64,000 nt of DNA, taken from NCBI GenBank assembly GCA_002307295.1, contig DBTY01000012.1, positions 1-64,000 on the forward strand, given 5' to 3'. Numbering within the stretch: position 1 is the first letter of the stretch; the number at the start of each line of letters is the position of its first letter. The stretch comes from Ignavibacteriales bacterium UBA1304 (GTDB taxonomy: Bacteria; Bacteroidota; Ignavibacteria; Ignavibacteriales; Ignavibacteriaceae). Shown here one piece after another: positions 25,693 to 35,135 of the stretch. Below the pieces are notes generated by a model. That model worked only from the letters and a program-made list of their open reading frames with translations, ran no database searches and was not told the DNA's origin. The position numbers were made by a program, and so were the translations under genes.

Positions 25693-26721
25693 TTATGTTG
25701 TAAAATTAAAACGAAGATTATATAATTCAATTTTTGCAAATACCCATTTTTTCTTAATAAAAAACAATAACGATATAAGAAAGATAATCATTACAATAGA
25801 CCATATCTTTATTCGTGGAATTGTATTTATCCAATAATTATCAAGATTTTCACGATACTTGGTTTTAATTAAAGTAAATGCTGGATAATTTTGTAAAATA
25901 TTAATAAGAGTATTGTATTTTTGCAAATCAATCAGATCTAAAAGTTTTGAATAATTAACCTTATATCCTTTTGGGGGTAAGTAATTTCTATAATTGCTGG
26001 AGTGTTGAAAGACAACTTCTTTATCTATTTGAGACCAATCAATTGGTTTTGGCTTTTTATTTCTAATGATATTTGTTTCATTAGTTTTTTCAAGAAAATT
26101 TTCTATTTTCGGCAAATTATTAGAGTTTAGTATAAGCGATGAATAAATTGAATTCCAAAATTCGTTTGTCGGGTCATCCCAATCAGCGCGGAACCCTTTT
26201 TTTAACTTATCAACGATAATTGATAATTCAAAAACATTGTTATTCGTTAGCAAGTTTGGGTAATCGCTTTTAATTTTGTTTTCCGTTTGAAGTATTATTG
26301 AATAATCGGGCTGAAACCATGGAGAGATGCTATTGATTAACAGTAATGATATTCCTGAAAGAAGGAATATCATTAATAAATACAAACTAAAAAATATTAT
26401 CCTTGGAGAGGAGTGGTTATACAGGAATTGAAAGAATGCGGATATCAGTAATGCAATAAAAGTCTCAATTAATAATTCCCCTAAAAGCAGATGTCTTTCA
26501 AGAACTACTTTATTATCTGAAAAAATAAATTCTTTTTTCAGATCATTAAATAAAAAATCATATCCTTTTACGGGAATTTTATCTTCAAAATAATAATTAA
26601 GTCTATCCCTATCATTTGGACTTCTTAGCCTTTCATTATCCCAAGAAAAAGGAGGGAATAGGGAAATAATTGCTCCTATTAGTAAAAAACTTACAATTAA
26701 TATTTTGTTTTTATTTGTCAT
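25693..26721 (-). CDS. Membrane protein of unknown function
   Basis: The protein is 342 residues. Predicted membrane segments are at about residues 7-24 (ILIVSFLLIGAIISLF), 78-96, 107-130 (IIFFSLYLLMIFLLSGISLLLI) and 310-328 (IWSIVMIIFLISLLFFI). A loop of ~180 residues lies between the third and fourth, with many Asn, Lys and Asp, and the C-terminus is short and basic. I recognise no family or catalytic motif. The gene is markedly AT-rich against housekeeping neighbours and sits in a repeat-bearing accessory stretch, which suggests recent arrival. Its possible partner is the small gene downstream. Confidence 0.6.
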   Translation of the reverse strand: MTNKNKILIVSFLLIGAIISLFPPFSWDNERLRSPNDRDRLNYYFEDKIPVKGYDFLFNDLKKEFIFSDNKVVLERHLLLGELLIETFIALLISAFFQFLYNHSSPRIIFFSLYLLMIFLLSGISLLLINSISPWFQPDYSIILQTENKIKSDYPNLLTNNNVFELSIIVDKLKKGFRADWDDPTNEFWNSIYSSLILNSNNLPKIENFLEKTNETNIIRNKKPKPIDWSQIDKEVVFQHSSNYRNYLPPKGYKVNYSKLLDLIDLQKYNTLINILQNYPAFTLIKTKYRENLDNYWINTIPRIKIWSIVMIIFLISLLFFIKKKWVFAKIELYNLRFNFTT

Positions 26722-26930
26722 ATTGAAATATGCAATATCAAAATTTGGGAATCATATTATTGGTCACATTTATACCCCTCGGAGTAGTTTTTCTTTGGTA
26801 TTTGGAGAGGTTATTAAAACATCCTTTATTAACATAAACAAAATTCTTTCTTTTTGCATCAGCAATTTTATGAATTTTTAATTAAAATTATAAAATATTT
26901 TGTATCTGGTTATTAAGTTTTTGAAAGAGA

Positions 26931-26948
26931 TACCCGCTTTCGCGGGTA
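26931..26948 (+). repeat. Second hairpin repeat family, copy 3
   Basis: TACCCGC, TTTC, GCGGGTA forms a perfect 7-base stem. It is related in shape and core to the units at 22882 and 25234, read in the other orientation, and is 56 bases past the acyl-CoA ligase stop. Confidence 0.45.
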
Positions 26949-27003
26949 TGACAATGTGTTAAGTGGATGGTCGTTCGCTTTACTAATAAAACATGCAGTA
27001 GCA

Positions 27004-28827
27004 TTATTTATCAATATCCGAGTACATTTCTTCTATCAGAGAGCCGTAACGTTTTTCTACAAAGTCTCTTCTAACTTTTAGCGATGGAGTAATTTCTCCA
27101 GACTCCAGACTAAACTGCTTATCGAGCAGGACAAATTTTCTAACCCGCTCATAATTAGCTAATTGCTTCTGGAATTTTGTCATATCTTTTTCAATCAGAT
27201 TATATATTTCCTGATTGTTTGTAAGATCGGCTACAGTATCGTATGGAATATTATTGGAATCCGCATATTCTTTAACGGCTTCAAAATCTGGTACAATTAA
27301 CGCGCTAAGGAACATGCGCCTGTCGCCAATTAGGACAAACTGATCGATATATTTGCTGCCTAAAAACAGGTTTTCAATCTGGGAAGGCGCAATATATTTT
27401 CCGCCGGAAGTTTTAAAAAGATGTTTTTTTCTATCTGTAATTATTAAAAAGCCTGAAGCGTCAAACACGCCAAGATCGCCCGTATGAAGCCATCCGTCTT
27501 TTAATGTTTCTTCAGTTTCTTTTTTGTTTTTGAAATACCCCTGCATAACGTTAGGCCCTTTAACAAGTATTTCGCCGTCGTTAGCAATTTTTACCAGAAC
27601 GCCTGGAAGAGGTTTTCCTACGGTTCCAAATTTATTGTCGTCTTCGCGGTTTACCGCAATTACAGGGGAAGTTTCAGTCATGCCATAACCTTCAATAATT
27701 AGAATTCCGACTGCTTCAAAAAACTCGCCCGACTCTCTTGATAACGCCGCGCCGCCGGAAACAAAAAATCGCAGGTTTCCGCCTGTAATATTCCTGACTT
27801 TTTCCAAGACTAATTTATCAGCTAATTTATGTTTTACTCCTAATCCAACCGGGATGCTTCCGTCTTTTTTAGCTTCGGCATATTTTCTGCCGAGCTCAAG
27901 AGCCCAGTTAAAAAGTTTTTGTTTGTTTTCCGACTGACTTTCGATATTGCGGGTAATTTTAGAATACATTCTTTCAAACAACCTCGGGACTGTGGTCATT
28001 ATAGTCGGTTTTACTTCCTGAAAATTGCGCATAACGGATTCAATGCTTTCGGCAAAACAAATAACGCAGCCGCCGGATAGCGCTGTGTAATATCCGGTCA
28101 TTCGTTCAAATATGTGACATAAAGGAAGGAACGAAAGGAACACGTCGTTTTTTTCTACATGAAATACTCCATGAGCCCCTTTAACATTTGAAACAATGTT
28201 TTTGTGGGTTAGCATAACGCCTTTGGGCTCGCCGGTTGTGCCCGAAGTATATATTATTGTGCACAAATCTGTTTCTTTGCACAAACGTATATTTTCTTTA
28301 AAGTAGAAAGGCGTTTCTTTTTTTTGCAGCTCGCCCCGCTCCTGAATATCTTTGAAAGTGTAAAGATTTGGAACTCCGGTGATTAAATCTTTTTCGTTCA
28401 TTACAATAATGAACTTTGCAGTTTTTAGATTGGACCGAATTTTTAATATTTTATTTAGCTGAAATTTGTTGGATACGATAACTCCAACCGATTCCGAATT
28501 ATTGATAATAAACTCAATGCTTGCGGCTGTAAGGGAAGGGTAAAGGGGCACGTCTACAGCGCCGAGGCCAAGTATAGCAAGATCGGAATAAATCCACTCA
28601 GGTCTGTTTTCAGAAATAATTGCAATTTTATCGTTTCGCTTAATTCCAACGGAAGCGAGTCCGAGAGCGAAATTTTCTGTTTCTTCTTTTAATTGCTGAT
28701 AACTTATACCTGTAAACTTACCGCCAGTTTTGTACTTAAGAGCCGGGTAAACGGCGGTCTTTGAATGCTCCTCAGTAAGATATTCATATAGTCCGGGTAT
28801 AGTCTTAAAATTACATAAATAAGGCAT
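27004..28827 (-). CDS. AMP-dependent synthetase (long-chain acyl-CoA ligase type)
   Basis: The protein is 607 residues. It activates a carboxylic acid, probably a long-chain fatty acid, to its CoA thioester through an acyl-AMP. Motifs are the P-loop YTSGTTGEPKGV, the YGMTE adenine motif, TGDLG with the ribose-binding Asp, and the C-terminal lysine region DRKKHLFKTSGGKYIAP. The length and C-terminus match FadD15/ACSL-like bacterial ligases. Two ATGs are adjacent; AGGAG is six bases before the second. It is a single gene, and no other beta-oxidation gene lies nearby. Confidence 0.93.
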   Translation of the reverse strand: MPYLCNFKTIPGLYEYLTEEHSKTAVYPALKYKTGGKFTGISYQQLKEETENFALGLASVGIKRNDKIAIISENRPEWIYSDLAILGLGAVDVPLYPSLTAASIEFIINNSESVGVIVSNKFQLNKILKIRSNLKTAKFIIVMNEKDLITGVPNLYTFKDIQERGELQKKETPFYFKENIRLCKETDLCTIIYTSGTTGEPKGVMLTHKNIVSNVKGAHGVFHVEKNDVFLSFLPLCHIFERMTGYYTALSGGCVICFAESIESVMRNFQEVKPTIMTTVPRLFERMYSKITRNIESQSENKQKLFNWALELGRKYAEAKKDGSIPVGLGVKHKLADKLVLEKVRNITGGNLRFFVSGGAALSRESGEFFEAVGILIIEGYGMTETSPVIAVNREDDNKFGTVGKPLPGVLVKIANDGEILVKGPNVMQGYFKNKKETEETLKDGWLHTGDLGVFDASGFLIITDRKKHLFKTSGGKYIAPSQIENLFLGSKYIDQFVLIGDRRMFLSALIVPDFEAVKEYADSNNIPYDTVADLTNNQEIYNLIEKDMTKFQKQLANYERVRKFVLLDKQFSLESGEITPSLKVRRDFVEKRYGSLIEEMYSDIDK

Positions 28828-28904
28828 CATAATCTCCTAATAAACTGGGTGTGAAAATAGATTTATGACGCGTGAAAAGCAAATAAAACTTTTCGACAAA
28901 CTTT

Positions 28905-30335
28905 CTACGTACGCCAGAAGATTTTTCGTTTAGTAAAGAAGCTTACAATAAGGGCAAGCGTAAGCACAATCATTACCGCCTTTAATACTCCTAACCATGG
29001 AGTAGGGAACATTGAGTCTAAGAATACGCCTAATCCTGTAATGCCTAGTATAGGGGGCATAAGGTTTGTTATACCAACATAGGCTATCATTGGGTTTTGC
29101 CCGTTATTAATCAGTAATTGCACCCATTTCTTTTTCTTAAAGACGTCAATTATTATAGTAAACGCTATAAGCATAAATATAGCAAGCCCCGCAGTAACAA
29201 AGTAATAACTCATTGTGGGGTGATCTTTTTTTATGCCGCCTTCGTAAGGTTCAAAGGCTAAGCCAAGTAAAAGAAGATAGGAACCCCATTGGAATATCTT
29301 TCTGATAAATATTTCAGTCGGCGTTTTTGCTTTAGAAATAAGCCCCCATGTAATTAGCATTAATCCAATGGAGCCTAATAAGGTTTCAAAGACGAGTCTT
29401 GATTTAAGCCCTACAAGACAAGCCAAAACAAAAATAAACATAATTCCTGCAATTACAATAAGAGAGCTTTTACTCCATTCCTTAACGGTTTCATTTTGCT
29501 TTAGCGCTGTGTCGGACTTCATCCATTTTAAAATTAAATCGCCAATTACTGTTCCCGGTAAAACTATAAATAAATACTGCTGAAAATAAAGCATGCCAAA
29601 CCAGGGGAGAGGCGTGCTATGCCATAGCCATTTACCCCAGCTTAGTTCAGTGTGAATAAGTCTGGCCGCAAACAGAAAACCAAGTATGCCAAGCCTTAGC
29701 AATAAATTAGAACGGGTAAAGTACCAGATTAGGGAAGCTGAAATAGCTATGTTGGCGAGCACTAATAAAATGATATCGCTTCGTTCGGCTATAAAACCGC
29801 TTCCGTCAGGGTATCTTACAAGGGCAAGAAAAACCACAATCCCAACTACTCCGCATACTTTTATTAGCGCGCTTATAACGGGACTCATTTTGTATGGAAA
29901 TCTTGCAAGAGCCGGGAACAAAAGAAGAAAACCTAACAAAGCATATAAATACGTAGCTATATCAGGCGCTGCTTTCATTTCTCCGGGTCTTATATGGAGA
30001 TCGAAAATAGCGAAGCCGACAAGAATAAAACCTCTTAAAATAATAGAACTAATAATTTTATATTGCGGAACGCCTTTTTCAATTTTTCTTGAAATGGAAA
30101 GAGGAATAGCGGCTCCCATCGAAAAAAGGAAAAATGGAAAAACCAAATCAACCCATGTGATGCCAGCCAAACCGGGCATAAATTTATGAAGCGGCGGCGG
30201 AACCTGCGCATGATACATCCACGAAGGCAATACGCCAAAAGGGATTTGCCCTGATAGCAGCATTGTAAGAATTGCAAAACCCCTTAATGCGTCGAGCGCG
30301 TAGGAGCGTTTGGGAGAGCTTATTTCTGTGTCCAT
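28905..30335 (-). CDS. DUF5009 membrane acyltransferase-like protein
   Basis: The protein is 476 residues and has about 11-12 hydrophobic segments. The N-terminus RSYALDALRGFAILTMLLSG and the segment WVDLVFPFFLFSMGAAIPLS are typical of DUF5009 and heparan-alpha-glucosaminide N-acetyltransferase-like proteins. Those use acetyl-CoA in the cytoplasm to acetylate sugars across the membrane. Here the role is inferred from family only. It is divergent from a GH28 glycoside hydrolase and near an esterase, which fits handling of acetylated sugars. Confidence 0.82.
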   Translation of the reverse strand: MDTEISSPKRSYALDALRGFAILTMLLSGQIPFGVLPSWMYHAQVPPPLHKFMPGLAGITWVDLVFPFFLFSMGAAIPLSISRKIEKGVPQYKIISSIILRGFILVGFAIFDLHIRPGEMKAAPDIATYLYALLGFLLLFPALARFPYKMSPVISALIKVCGVVGIVVFLALVRYPDGSGFIAERSDIILLVLANIAISASLIWYFTRSNLLLRLGILGFLFAARLIHTELSWGKWLWHSTPLPWFGMLYFQQYLFIVLPGTVIGDLILKWMKSDTALKQNETVKEWSKSSLIVIAGIMFIFVLACLVGLKSRLVFETLLGSIGLMLITWGLISKAKTPTEIFIRKIFQWGSYLLLLGLAFEPYEGGIKKDHPTMSYYFVTAGLAIFMLIAFTIIIDVFKKKKWVQLLINNGQNPMIAYVGITNLMPPILGITGLGVFLDSMFPTPWLGVLKAVMIVLTLALIVSFFTKRKIFWRT

Positions 30336-30558
30336 ATCTGTATGCTTATTCTTTTATTTTCAATAAATGAAAATTATAAAAGATTATGCTTATTAAAAAG
30401 AATTTTCCGCTATTGTATACCTGCATGATGTGATAGTTCAATTAACAATTGCCGCTTAAAAAATTTATTATTAATATTACCTACTAATATTGCGCAAAAA
30501 TTTACTGGACGTTCGTTTTGTGCAAAAATTATTTGCTAAAATAATAAGAGGTTTCTGG

Positions 30559-32112
30559 ATGAAGAGATTTAACGGTTTTATATTTGTCTGGTTATTGCTG
30601 TCTATAACGCTTTATTCGCAAAAATATAATATTGCCGATTACGGCGCGGTTTCGGATAACAAAACTCTTAACACTATTAGCATTCAAAAAGCTATAGACG
30701 CCTGTAATGCCAATGGCGGAGGGACGGTAATTATTCCAACCGGAATTTTTATTACTGGAACGCTGGATATTAAATCAAATGTAAACCTTTATCTTGAATC
30801 GGGCGCAATATTAAAAGGGAGCGGCAATCTTGCAGACTACCGTTTTTACCAATCGCCTATTTTTAGTTCGCCTTCGCTATACGGAATAATATACGCGCAT
30901 AAAGCTGAAAATGTTTCTATAACCGGGCAGGGTTCCATTAACGGGAATGAAGAAGCGTTTTTTATCTGGGATAAGGCTAAATCCATTGATAAAGACGGAA
31001 CAAAAAACACCAGACAAAAAGATAATTACCGCTTTGTAGAGTCTGGTATTGGCGACGGCCCTGTAGTTCCTAAAGACAGACCAAGGCAAATGGTTATTTT
31101 TTCTGAATGTAAAAATGTCTTAGTGCGCGATGTTATATTTACCAAGTCGCCGTTCTGGACGTTTCATCTTGTAGATTGCGACGGCGTGACAATTAACGGA
31201 TTAAAAATCTGGAACAGCATGTCCACCCCAAATAGCGACGGCATAGATATTACTTCCTGTTCCAATGTTACGGTGGCAAATTGCGATATACGCACCGGAG
31301 ACGACGCTATTGTTATTACAGGATTTGCGCATCATTTTGAATTGCCCGGATATTTTGATTTGCGCCATCCTAGCGGAAATATAAACGTTACAAATTGTAA
31401 TCTGCAATCCCGTTCAAGCGGCATAAGGATAGGTTATCAGGATCAGAATAGCGTTAAGAATATAAATATAAGCAATATCAACATTACTAATTCAAACAGA
31501 GGGATCGGAATATTTCTAAGAGACGAAGGGAGTCTTGAAAATATTTCCTTTACAAATATCAATATTGAAACCCGCCTGCATACGGGCGATTGGTGGGGCA
31601 ATGGCGAACCGATTCATATTTCCGCAGTTAGAGGAACCGATAAAGAAAAATTAGGAAAGATTAAAAACGTTTTATTTAGGGATGTAACATGCAAAGGGGA
31701 GTCCGGCATACTGCTATATGGAACTGACGAAAGCATAATTGAAGACGTAAAATTTGAAAACGTTTCTTTCGTCTTTCTAGAAAGCAAACTCAACGGCGTC
31801 GCCGGAGGCAATATAGATTTGCGCGGCTGTTCAGGCGATCATCAGCTTTTTGCATCGGATATTTCGGCGTTTTATGCGGAGCAGGTAAAGAACCTATCAG
31901 TTAATAACTTTAACGTCCGATGGGATAACGTAAAGGAAGATTATTTTAAATACGGCGTTCATATTAATAAATATTCGGGGTTAAAACTTACTAACATAAA
32001 CGCTCCTGCGTCGCCTTCAAATAAGGAGCTGAAAAGCGTCTTTGTAGAAAACGGGGTTGATTTTATAACCGATATTAAAGATAAAGACGTAGAAATTAAA
32101 AATGCAAAATAA
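30559..32112 (+). CDS. Glycoside hydrolase family 28 (polygalacturonase-like), exported
   Basis: The protein is about 517 residues. The start at 30559 is preferred because AAGAGG precedes it and a clean signal peptide follows (MKRFNGFIFVWLLLSITLYSQ); an upstream TTG would add 23 residues. The right-handed beta-helix of GH28 is evident. The catalytic aspartates are in NSDGID (Asp227) and GDDAI (Asp248, Asp249), and a basic substrate site lies in SSGIRIG. The usual GHG histidine motif is not obvious, so the exact activity (polygalacturonase, exo-type or rhamnogalacturonan-active) is open. An esterase lipoprotein starts 39 bases downstream, probably in the same operon. Confidence 0.88.
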   Translation: MKRFNGFIFVWLLLSITLYSQKYNIADYGAVSDNKTLNTISIQKAIDACNANGGGTVIIPTGIFITGTLDIKSNVNLYLESGAILKGSGNLADYRFYQSPIFSSPSLYGIIYAHKAENVSITGQGSINGNEEAFFIWDKAKSIDKDGTKNTRQKDNYRFVESGIGDGPVVPKDRPRQMVIFSECKNVLVRDVIFTKSPFWTFHLVDCDGVTINGLKIWNSMSTPNSDGIDITSCSNVTVANCDIRTGDDAIVITGFAHHFELPGYFDLRHPSGNINVTNCNLQSRSSGIRIGYQDQNSVKNINISNINITNSNRGIGIFLRDEGSLENISFTNINIETRLHTGDWWGNGEPIHISAVRGTDKEKLGKIKNVLFRDVTCKGESGILLYGTDESIIEDVKFENVSFVFLESKLNGVAGGNIDLRGCSGDHQLFASDISAFYAEQVKNLSVNNFNVRWDNVKEDYFKYGVHINKYSGLKLTNINAPASPSNKELKSVFVENGVDFITDIKDKDVEIKNAK

Positions 32113-32151
32113 AATTAGCGTTTACAACATGTCGCTAAATAGGGTATCTTA

Positions 32152-32856
32152 ATGAAAAATAAGCTTATTTATTTAATCGTTCTTTTTATAGGAATCGGCG
32201 GTTGTATTTATCCGCAAAATAGCGTTAAGCCCAAAATTAAGTGCAATTACTTATTGTATCAGCCAAAAGAATATTCAAATGGAACAGATTCTCTTCCGCT
32301 TGTAATTTATCTTCATGGAGGGTCTCAACGCGGTTCCGATCTAAATAAACTTAAAACGTATGGATTGCCGTATTTAATTGATAAAGGACATAATTATAAT
32401 TTTATTATTGCCATGCCGCAATGCCCCGACACAACTTACTGGTCAAGGATAAACTGGTTTGATTTGTTGTATCAGGAGCTGACCTCAAAATACAGGATTG
32501 ATAAAAACAGAATTTACGTAACCGGGATAAGCATGGGAGGATATGGTTCCTGGCATGCTGCAATGGACTTTCCTGAAATAATTGCGGCAATAGTTCCTTT
32601 ATGCGGCGGCTGTAACGATTCGTTGGATATTTGCCGCATAAACAAAATACCTATTTGGACTTTTCATGGCACGGCGGATACTGTTGTTAGTATAAACGAA
32701 ACAGAGCGGTTAGTAAATAGATTAAACAGTTGTGATGGAAACGTAACATTTACGCAAGTTGAGAATGCAGGTCATGATATTACATCTTTATTTGAAAAAC
32801 AGGAGATTTATGATTGGCTGTTAAAACAACGGAAAAATAAAAGATTTTGTAACTAA
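32152..32856 (+). CDS. Esterase/peptidase-like alpha/beta hydrolase lipoprotein
   Basis: The protein is 234 residues. The N-terminus has a lipoprotein signal ending GIGGC, so it is probably membrane-anchored and periplasmic or surface-exposed. The alpha/beta hydrolase fold shows the oxyanion segment IYLHGGSQRG, nucleophile Ser127 in GISMGGYGSW, an Asp in GTADTVVS and His in NAGHDITS. It resembles feruloyl/acetyl xylan-type and prolyl-oligopeptidase-like esterases. It follows the GH28 gene, so removal of acetyl or other ester groups from plant polysaccharide is a reasonable inference. AGGGT precedes the ATG. Confidence 0.85.
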   Translation: MKNKLIYLIVLFIGIGGCIYPQNSVKPKIKCNYLLYQPKEYSNGTDSLPLVIYLHGGSQRGSDLNKLKTYGLPYLIDKGHNYNFIIAMPQCPDTTYWSRINWFDLLYQELTSKYRIDKNRIYVTGISMGGYGSWHAAMDFPEIIAAIVPLCGGCNDSLDICRINKIPIWTFHGTADTVVSINETERLVNRLNSCDGNVTFTQVENAGHDITSLFEKQEIYDWLLKQRKNKRFCN

Positions 32857-32927
32857 AGCGGTTCTTGTTTTGTAGCGGATGAAAAAACGTTAAAAAGCGA
32901 ATTTATAATTCGAAATAAAAAAAATTT

Positions 32928-32963
32928 AATAAGCCGTCCCAATAAATCGGGGCGGCTTATTAA
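32928..32963 (-). terminator. Terminator after the Lys/Pro-repeat gene
   Basis: The hairpin AATAAGCCGCCCC / GGGACGGCTTATT (minus strand) has a 7-base loop and is followed by AAATTTTTTTT. It may also stop transcripts from the esterase side. Confidence 0.75.
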
Positions 32964-32983
32964 TAATTGCGAAAAACGATAAA

Positions 32984-33313
32984 CTATTTTTCTTGTCCAG
33001 GAGCTTCAGGCTTAGGAGTTTTAGCTTTCTTTTTGCCTTCCTTTAGAGGTTTTGGCTCTTTGGGTTTTTCGTTATCTCCTTTTGGAGGTCTTGGCTGGTC
33101 GATATTCTGTTCCTGTTTAGGAGGCTTTGGAGCCTTCATTTTTTTAGGACGTTTGATTTTCTTTTTGCCTTCTTTCGGAGGTCTTGGCTGGTCGATATTC
33201 TGTTCCTGTTTAGGAGGCTTTGGAGCCTTTACGTCTTTATCCTGCGGCATAATATCAATAGAGCCAAATAATAAAGCGCCTGCAAGAGTTAAAGTTAAGA
33301 ACGATGTTTTCAT
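32984..33313 (-). CDS. Small secreted Lys/Pro-rich repeat protein
   Basis: The protein is 109 residues. A signal peptide (MKTSFLTLTLAGALLFGS) precedes a mature part made almost only of Lys, Pro, Glu, Gln and Gly. A 31-residue unit, KAPKPPKQEQNIDQPRPP plus a basic tail, is repeated twice, with a third partial unit. At DNA level, 53 bases at 33084-33136 recur exactly at 33177-33229. The low-complexity basic chain may be a cell-wall, nucleic-acid or membrane-binding linker. I do not recognise a family. The opposite strand is also open, but the signal peptide and terminator support this strand. Confidence 0.65.
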   Translation of the reverse strand: MKTSFLTLTLAGALLFGSIDIMPQDKDVKAPKPPKQEQNIDQPRPPKEGKKKIKRPKKMKAPKPPKQEQNIDQPRPPKGDNEKPKEPKPLKEGKKKAKTPKPEAPGQEK

Positions 33314-33612
33314 TTTGCATCCTGACTAAATGATTAAATATGTAATTATGTTTTTGTAAAATAATTTAAAAAGAATATATTCCCAACTGTTTTTAAGAAA
33401 AAGCAATAATTAAAGCAGCAAAATATAAGGCTGCTTTACAAAAATCTGGGGATTTTGATTAACTGTTCTTCGTGCTTGTCGAAATCTTTATTGATAGTTA
33501 TTTTAAAAAGCGGTAAGTTTTGTCGTTAAAAATTGAAGATAAAATTAGATGATTTTGCAATTGACTTACTGAAACTCCATTTATAATCTAAAAAGCGAAA
33601 AAATATTTTATT

Positions 33613-34992
33613 ATGTGTTTTAATAAAAGGGGCAGTATTATTATCCGCTGTAAACAATATTTCTTGGTAGTTTTATTTTTCGTTGCGCTATTGCCTATTA
33701 AGGCGCTGCCGCAGACTAATAATAATTTTAATTATCTGCATTTCCCTCGATCAATAAATAAGTTTAATAAATTAAACCCAGATAAAGCTAATTTGTTTTT
33801 TCTGCCCAATCAATTTAAAAGAGCTAAAACAGCTAAACAACGGGGAAGTTCAAATAGTCTTTTGGATAGTATTATTTTCACTACGCAAAACTCGAACATC
33901 TTAAATTCTAAAAACGTTTTCCATTATAATGACGGCAGACTTTCAGATATTTATGAATACTGTTCCGACCAGATGGGGGGATGGGATAAAACCGGGCTTG
34001 AGCAAATAGTATATGATTCAAAGGGGCAAATGATTTCAATATTAAGCAAGGTATGGTTAGGCGAATGGGCTAATATGTCTCTTTGTTCTTTCGGTTATGA
34101 TTCCTGTGGGAATAATACTAACTTTTCAATTGAAAAGTACTCAAACGGACAATGGAGGAATTTTTATCGGAAAACATGTAAGTATAATTCTGACAACAAA
34201 GTTTATTTAGGCATTCGCGAATTATGGACAGACAGCAATTGGGTAAATGATACTAAGTTTATTCAATTTTATAACTCTAAGGGGGAAACTGATTCATTAG
34301 TCTGGGAATTATGGAGTAACGATAAATGGGTTAATGAATCGCTGATACTATTTCAACATGATGTGCATGGAAGAGATTCTATTATTACGTCAAGATATTG
34401 GATGGATAGCGTATGGGTAAATTCGTTAACAGATTTTTACATATACGATTCCAATGGGAATAATATTTCGCATTTAATAGAAAGCTGGGACGGCAGTCAA
34501 TGGATAAATGATAATAAGTTTATTTATACATATAATTCGGATAACGCCTGTATATACGGCGTACACGAAAACTGGCAAAATGAAGAATGGTCCTACGGCA
34601 ATGGCGATTTTGAAAATTCGATTGGCGACAACTTTGGTTTTGTTAGCATAGCCGCAGAGGAGAACCTCTATTATTCTGAACCAACTGACGTTAAAGATAA
34701 AAAAACAGAGATAAACAAATTTCGCTTATCACAAAATTATCCAAATCCGTTTAATCCATCGACAAAAATAAGTTTTAATCTTACATCAGATTCAAAAGTA
34801 ACGCTAAAAGTATTTAACGTTCTTGGGCAGCAAGTTGCATCGCTTGCAAATGGAAGCCTTGCAAAAGGCGCGCACGTTTATGATTTTAACGCTTCAAAGT
34901 TAAATAGCGGCGTATATATTTATTCTTTAACAGCGCTGAGATCAGACGGCGCTGTTTACAAATTATCAAAAAAAATGGTTCTGATGAAATAA
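33613..34992 (+). CDS. Secreted protein with W-N repeats and T9SS sorting domain
   Basis: The protein is 459 residues. The N-terminus has a signal peptide after a basic start (YFLVVLFFVALLPIKALPQ). The middle (residues ~120-340) has about six repeats of ~37 residues. Each holds a WxxxxWVN-type pair (for example DSNWVNDTKF, NDKWVNESLI, GSQWINDNKF) followed by a Y-x-S-x-G-x-x turn, like YD-type repeats. The C-terminal ~80 residues form a T9SS sorting domain (NYPNPFNPST, VFNVLGQQV, GVYIYSL). The role is probably a surface adhesin or binding protein. The start codon choice is uncertain because no clear ribosome site is seen. Confidence 0.78.
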   Translation: MCFNKRGSIIIRCKQYFLVVLFFVALLPIKALPQTNNNFNYLHFPRSINKFNKLNPDKANLFFLPNQFKRAKTAKQRGSSNSLLDSIIFTTQNSNILNSKNVFHYNDGRLSDIYEYCSDQMGGWDKTGLEQIVYDSKGQMISILSKVWLGEWANMSLCSFGYDSCGNNTNFSIEKYSNGQWRNFYRKTCKYNSDNKVYLGIRELWTDSNWVNDTKFIQFYNSKGETDSLVWELWSNDKWVNESLILFQHDVHGRDSIITSRYWMDSVWVNSLTDFYIYDSNGNNISHLIESWDGSQWINDNKFIYTYNSDNACIYGVHENWQNEEWSYGNGDFENSIGDNFGFVSIAAEENLYYSEPTDVKDKKTEINKFRLSQNYPNPFNPSTKISFNLTSDSKVTLKVFNVLGQQVASLANGSLAKGAHVYDFNASKLNSGVYIYSLTALRSDGAVYKLSKKMVLMK

Positions 34993-35135
34993 AAAGACTC
35001 TTTCTTATTCATAACCTTTTATTCTGCAAAGCTGGATAGAAAGTTTTCTACTTTAAATAGGCATAATTAACAAAGACCGTAAAATTTAAGATTATTTTCC
35101 TTAAATTTATACATCTAATAATTACAAAAGTAAAT

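Noticed and set aside
32967..33329. 120-codon plus-strand frame rich in Gly, Leu and Phe
   Set aside because: It is the antisense of the Lys/Pro-repeat gene. The minus strand has a signal peptide and a terminator; the plus strand has neither.
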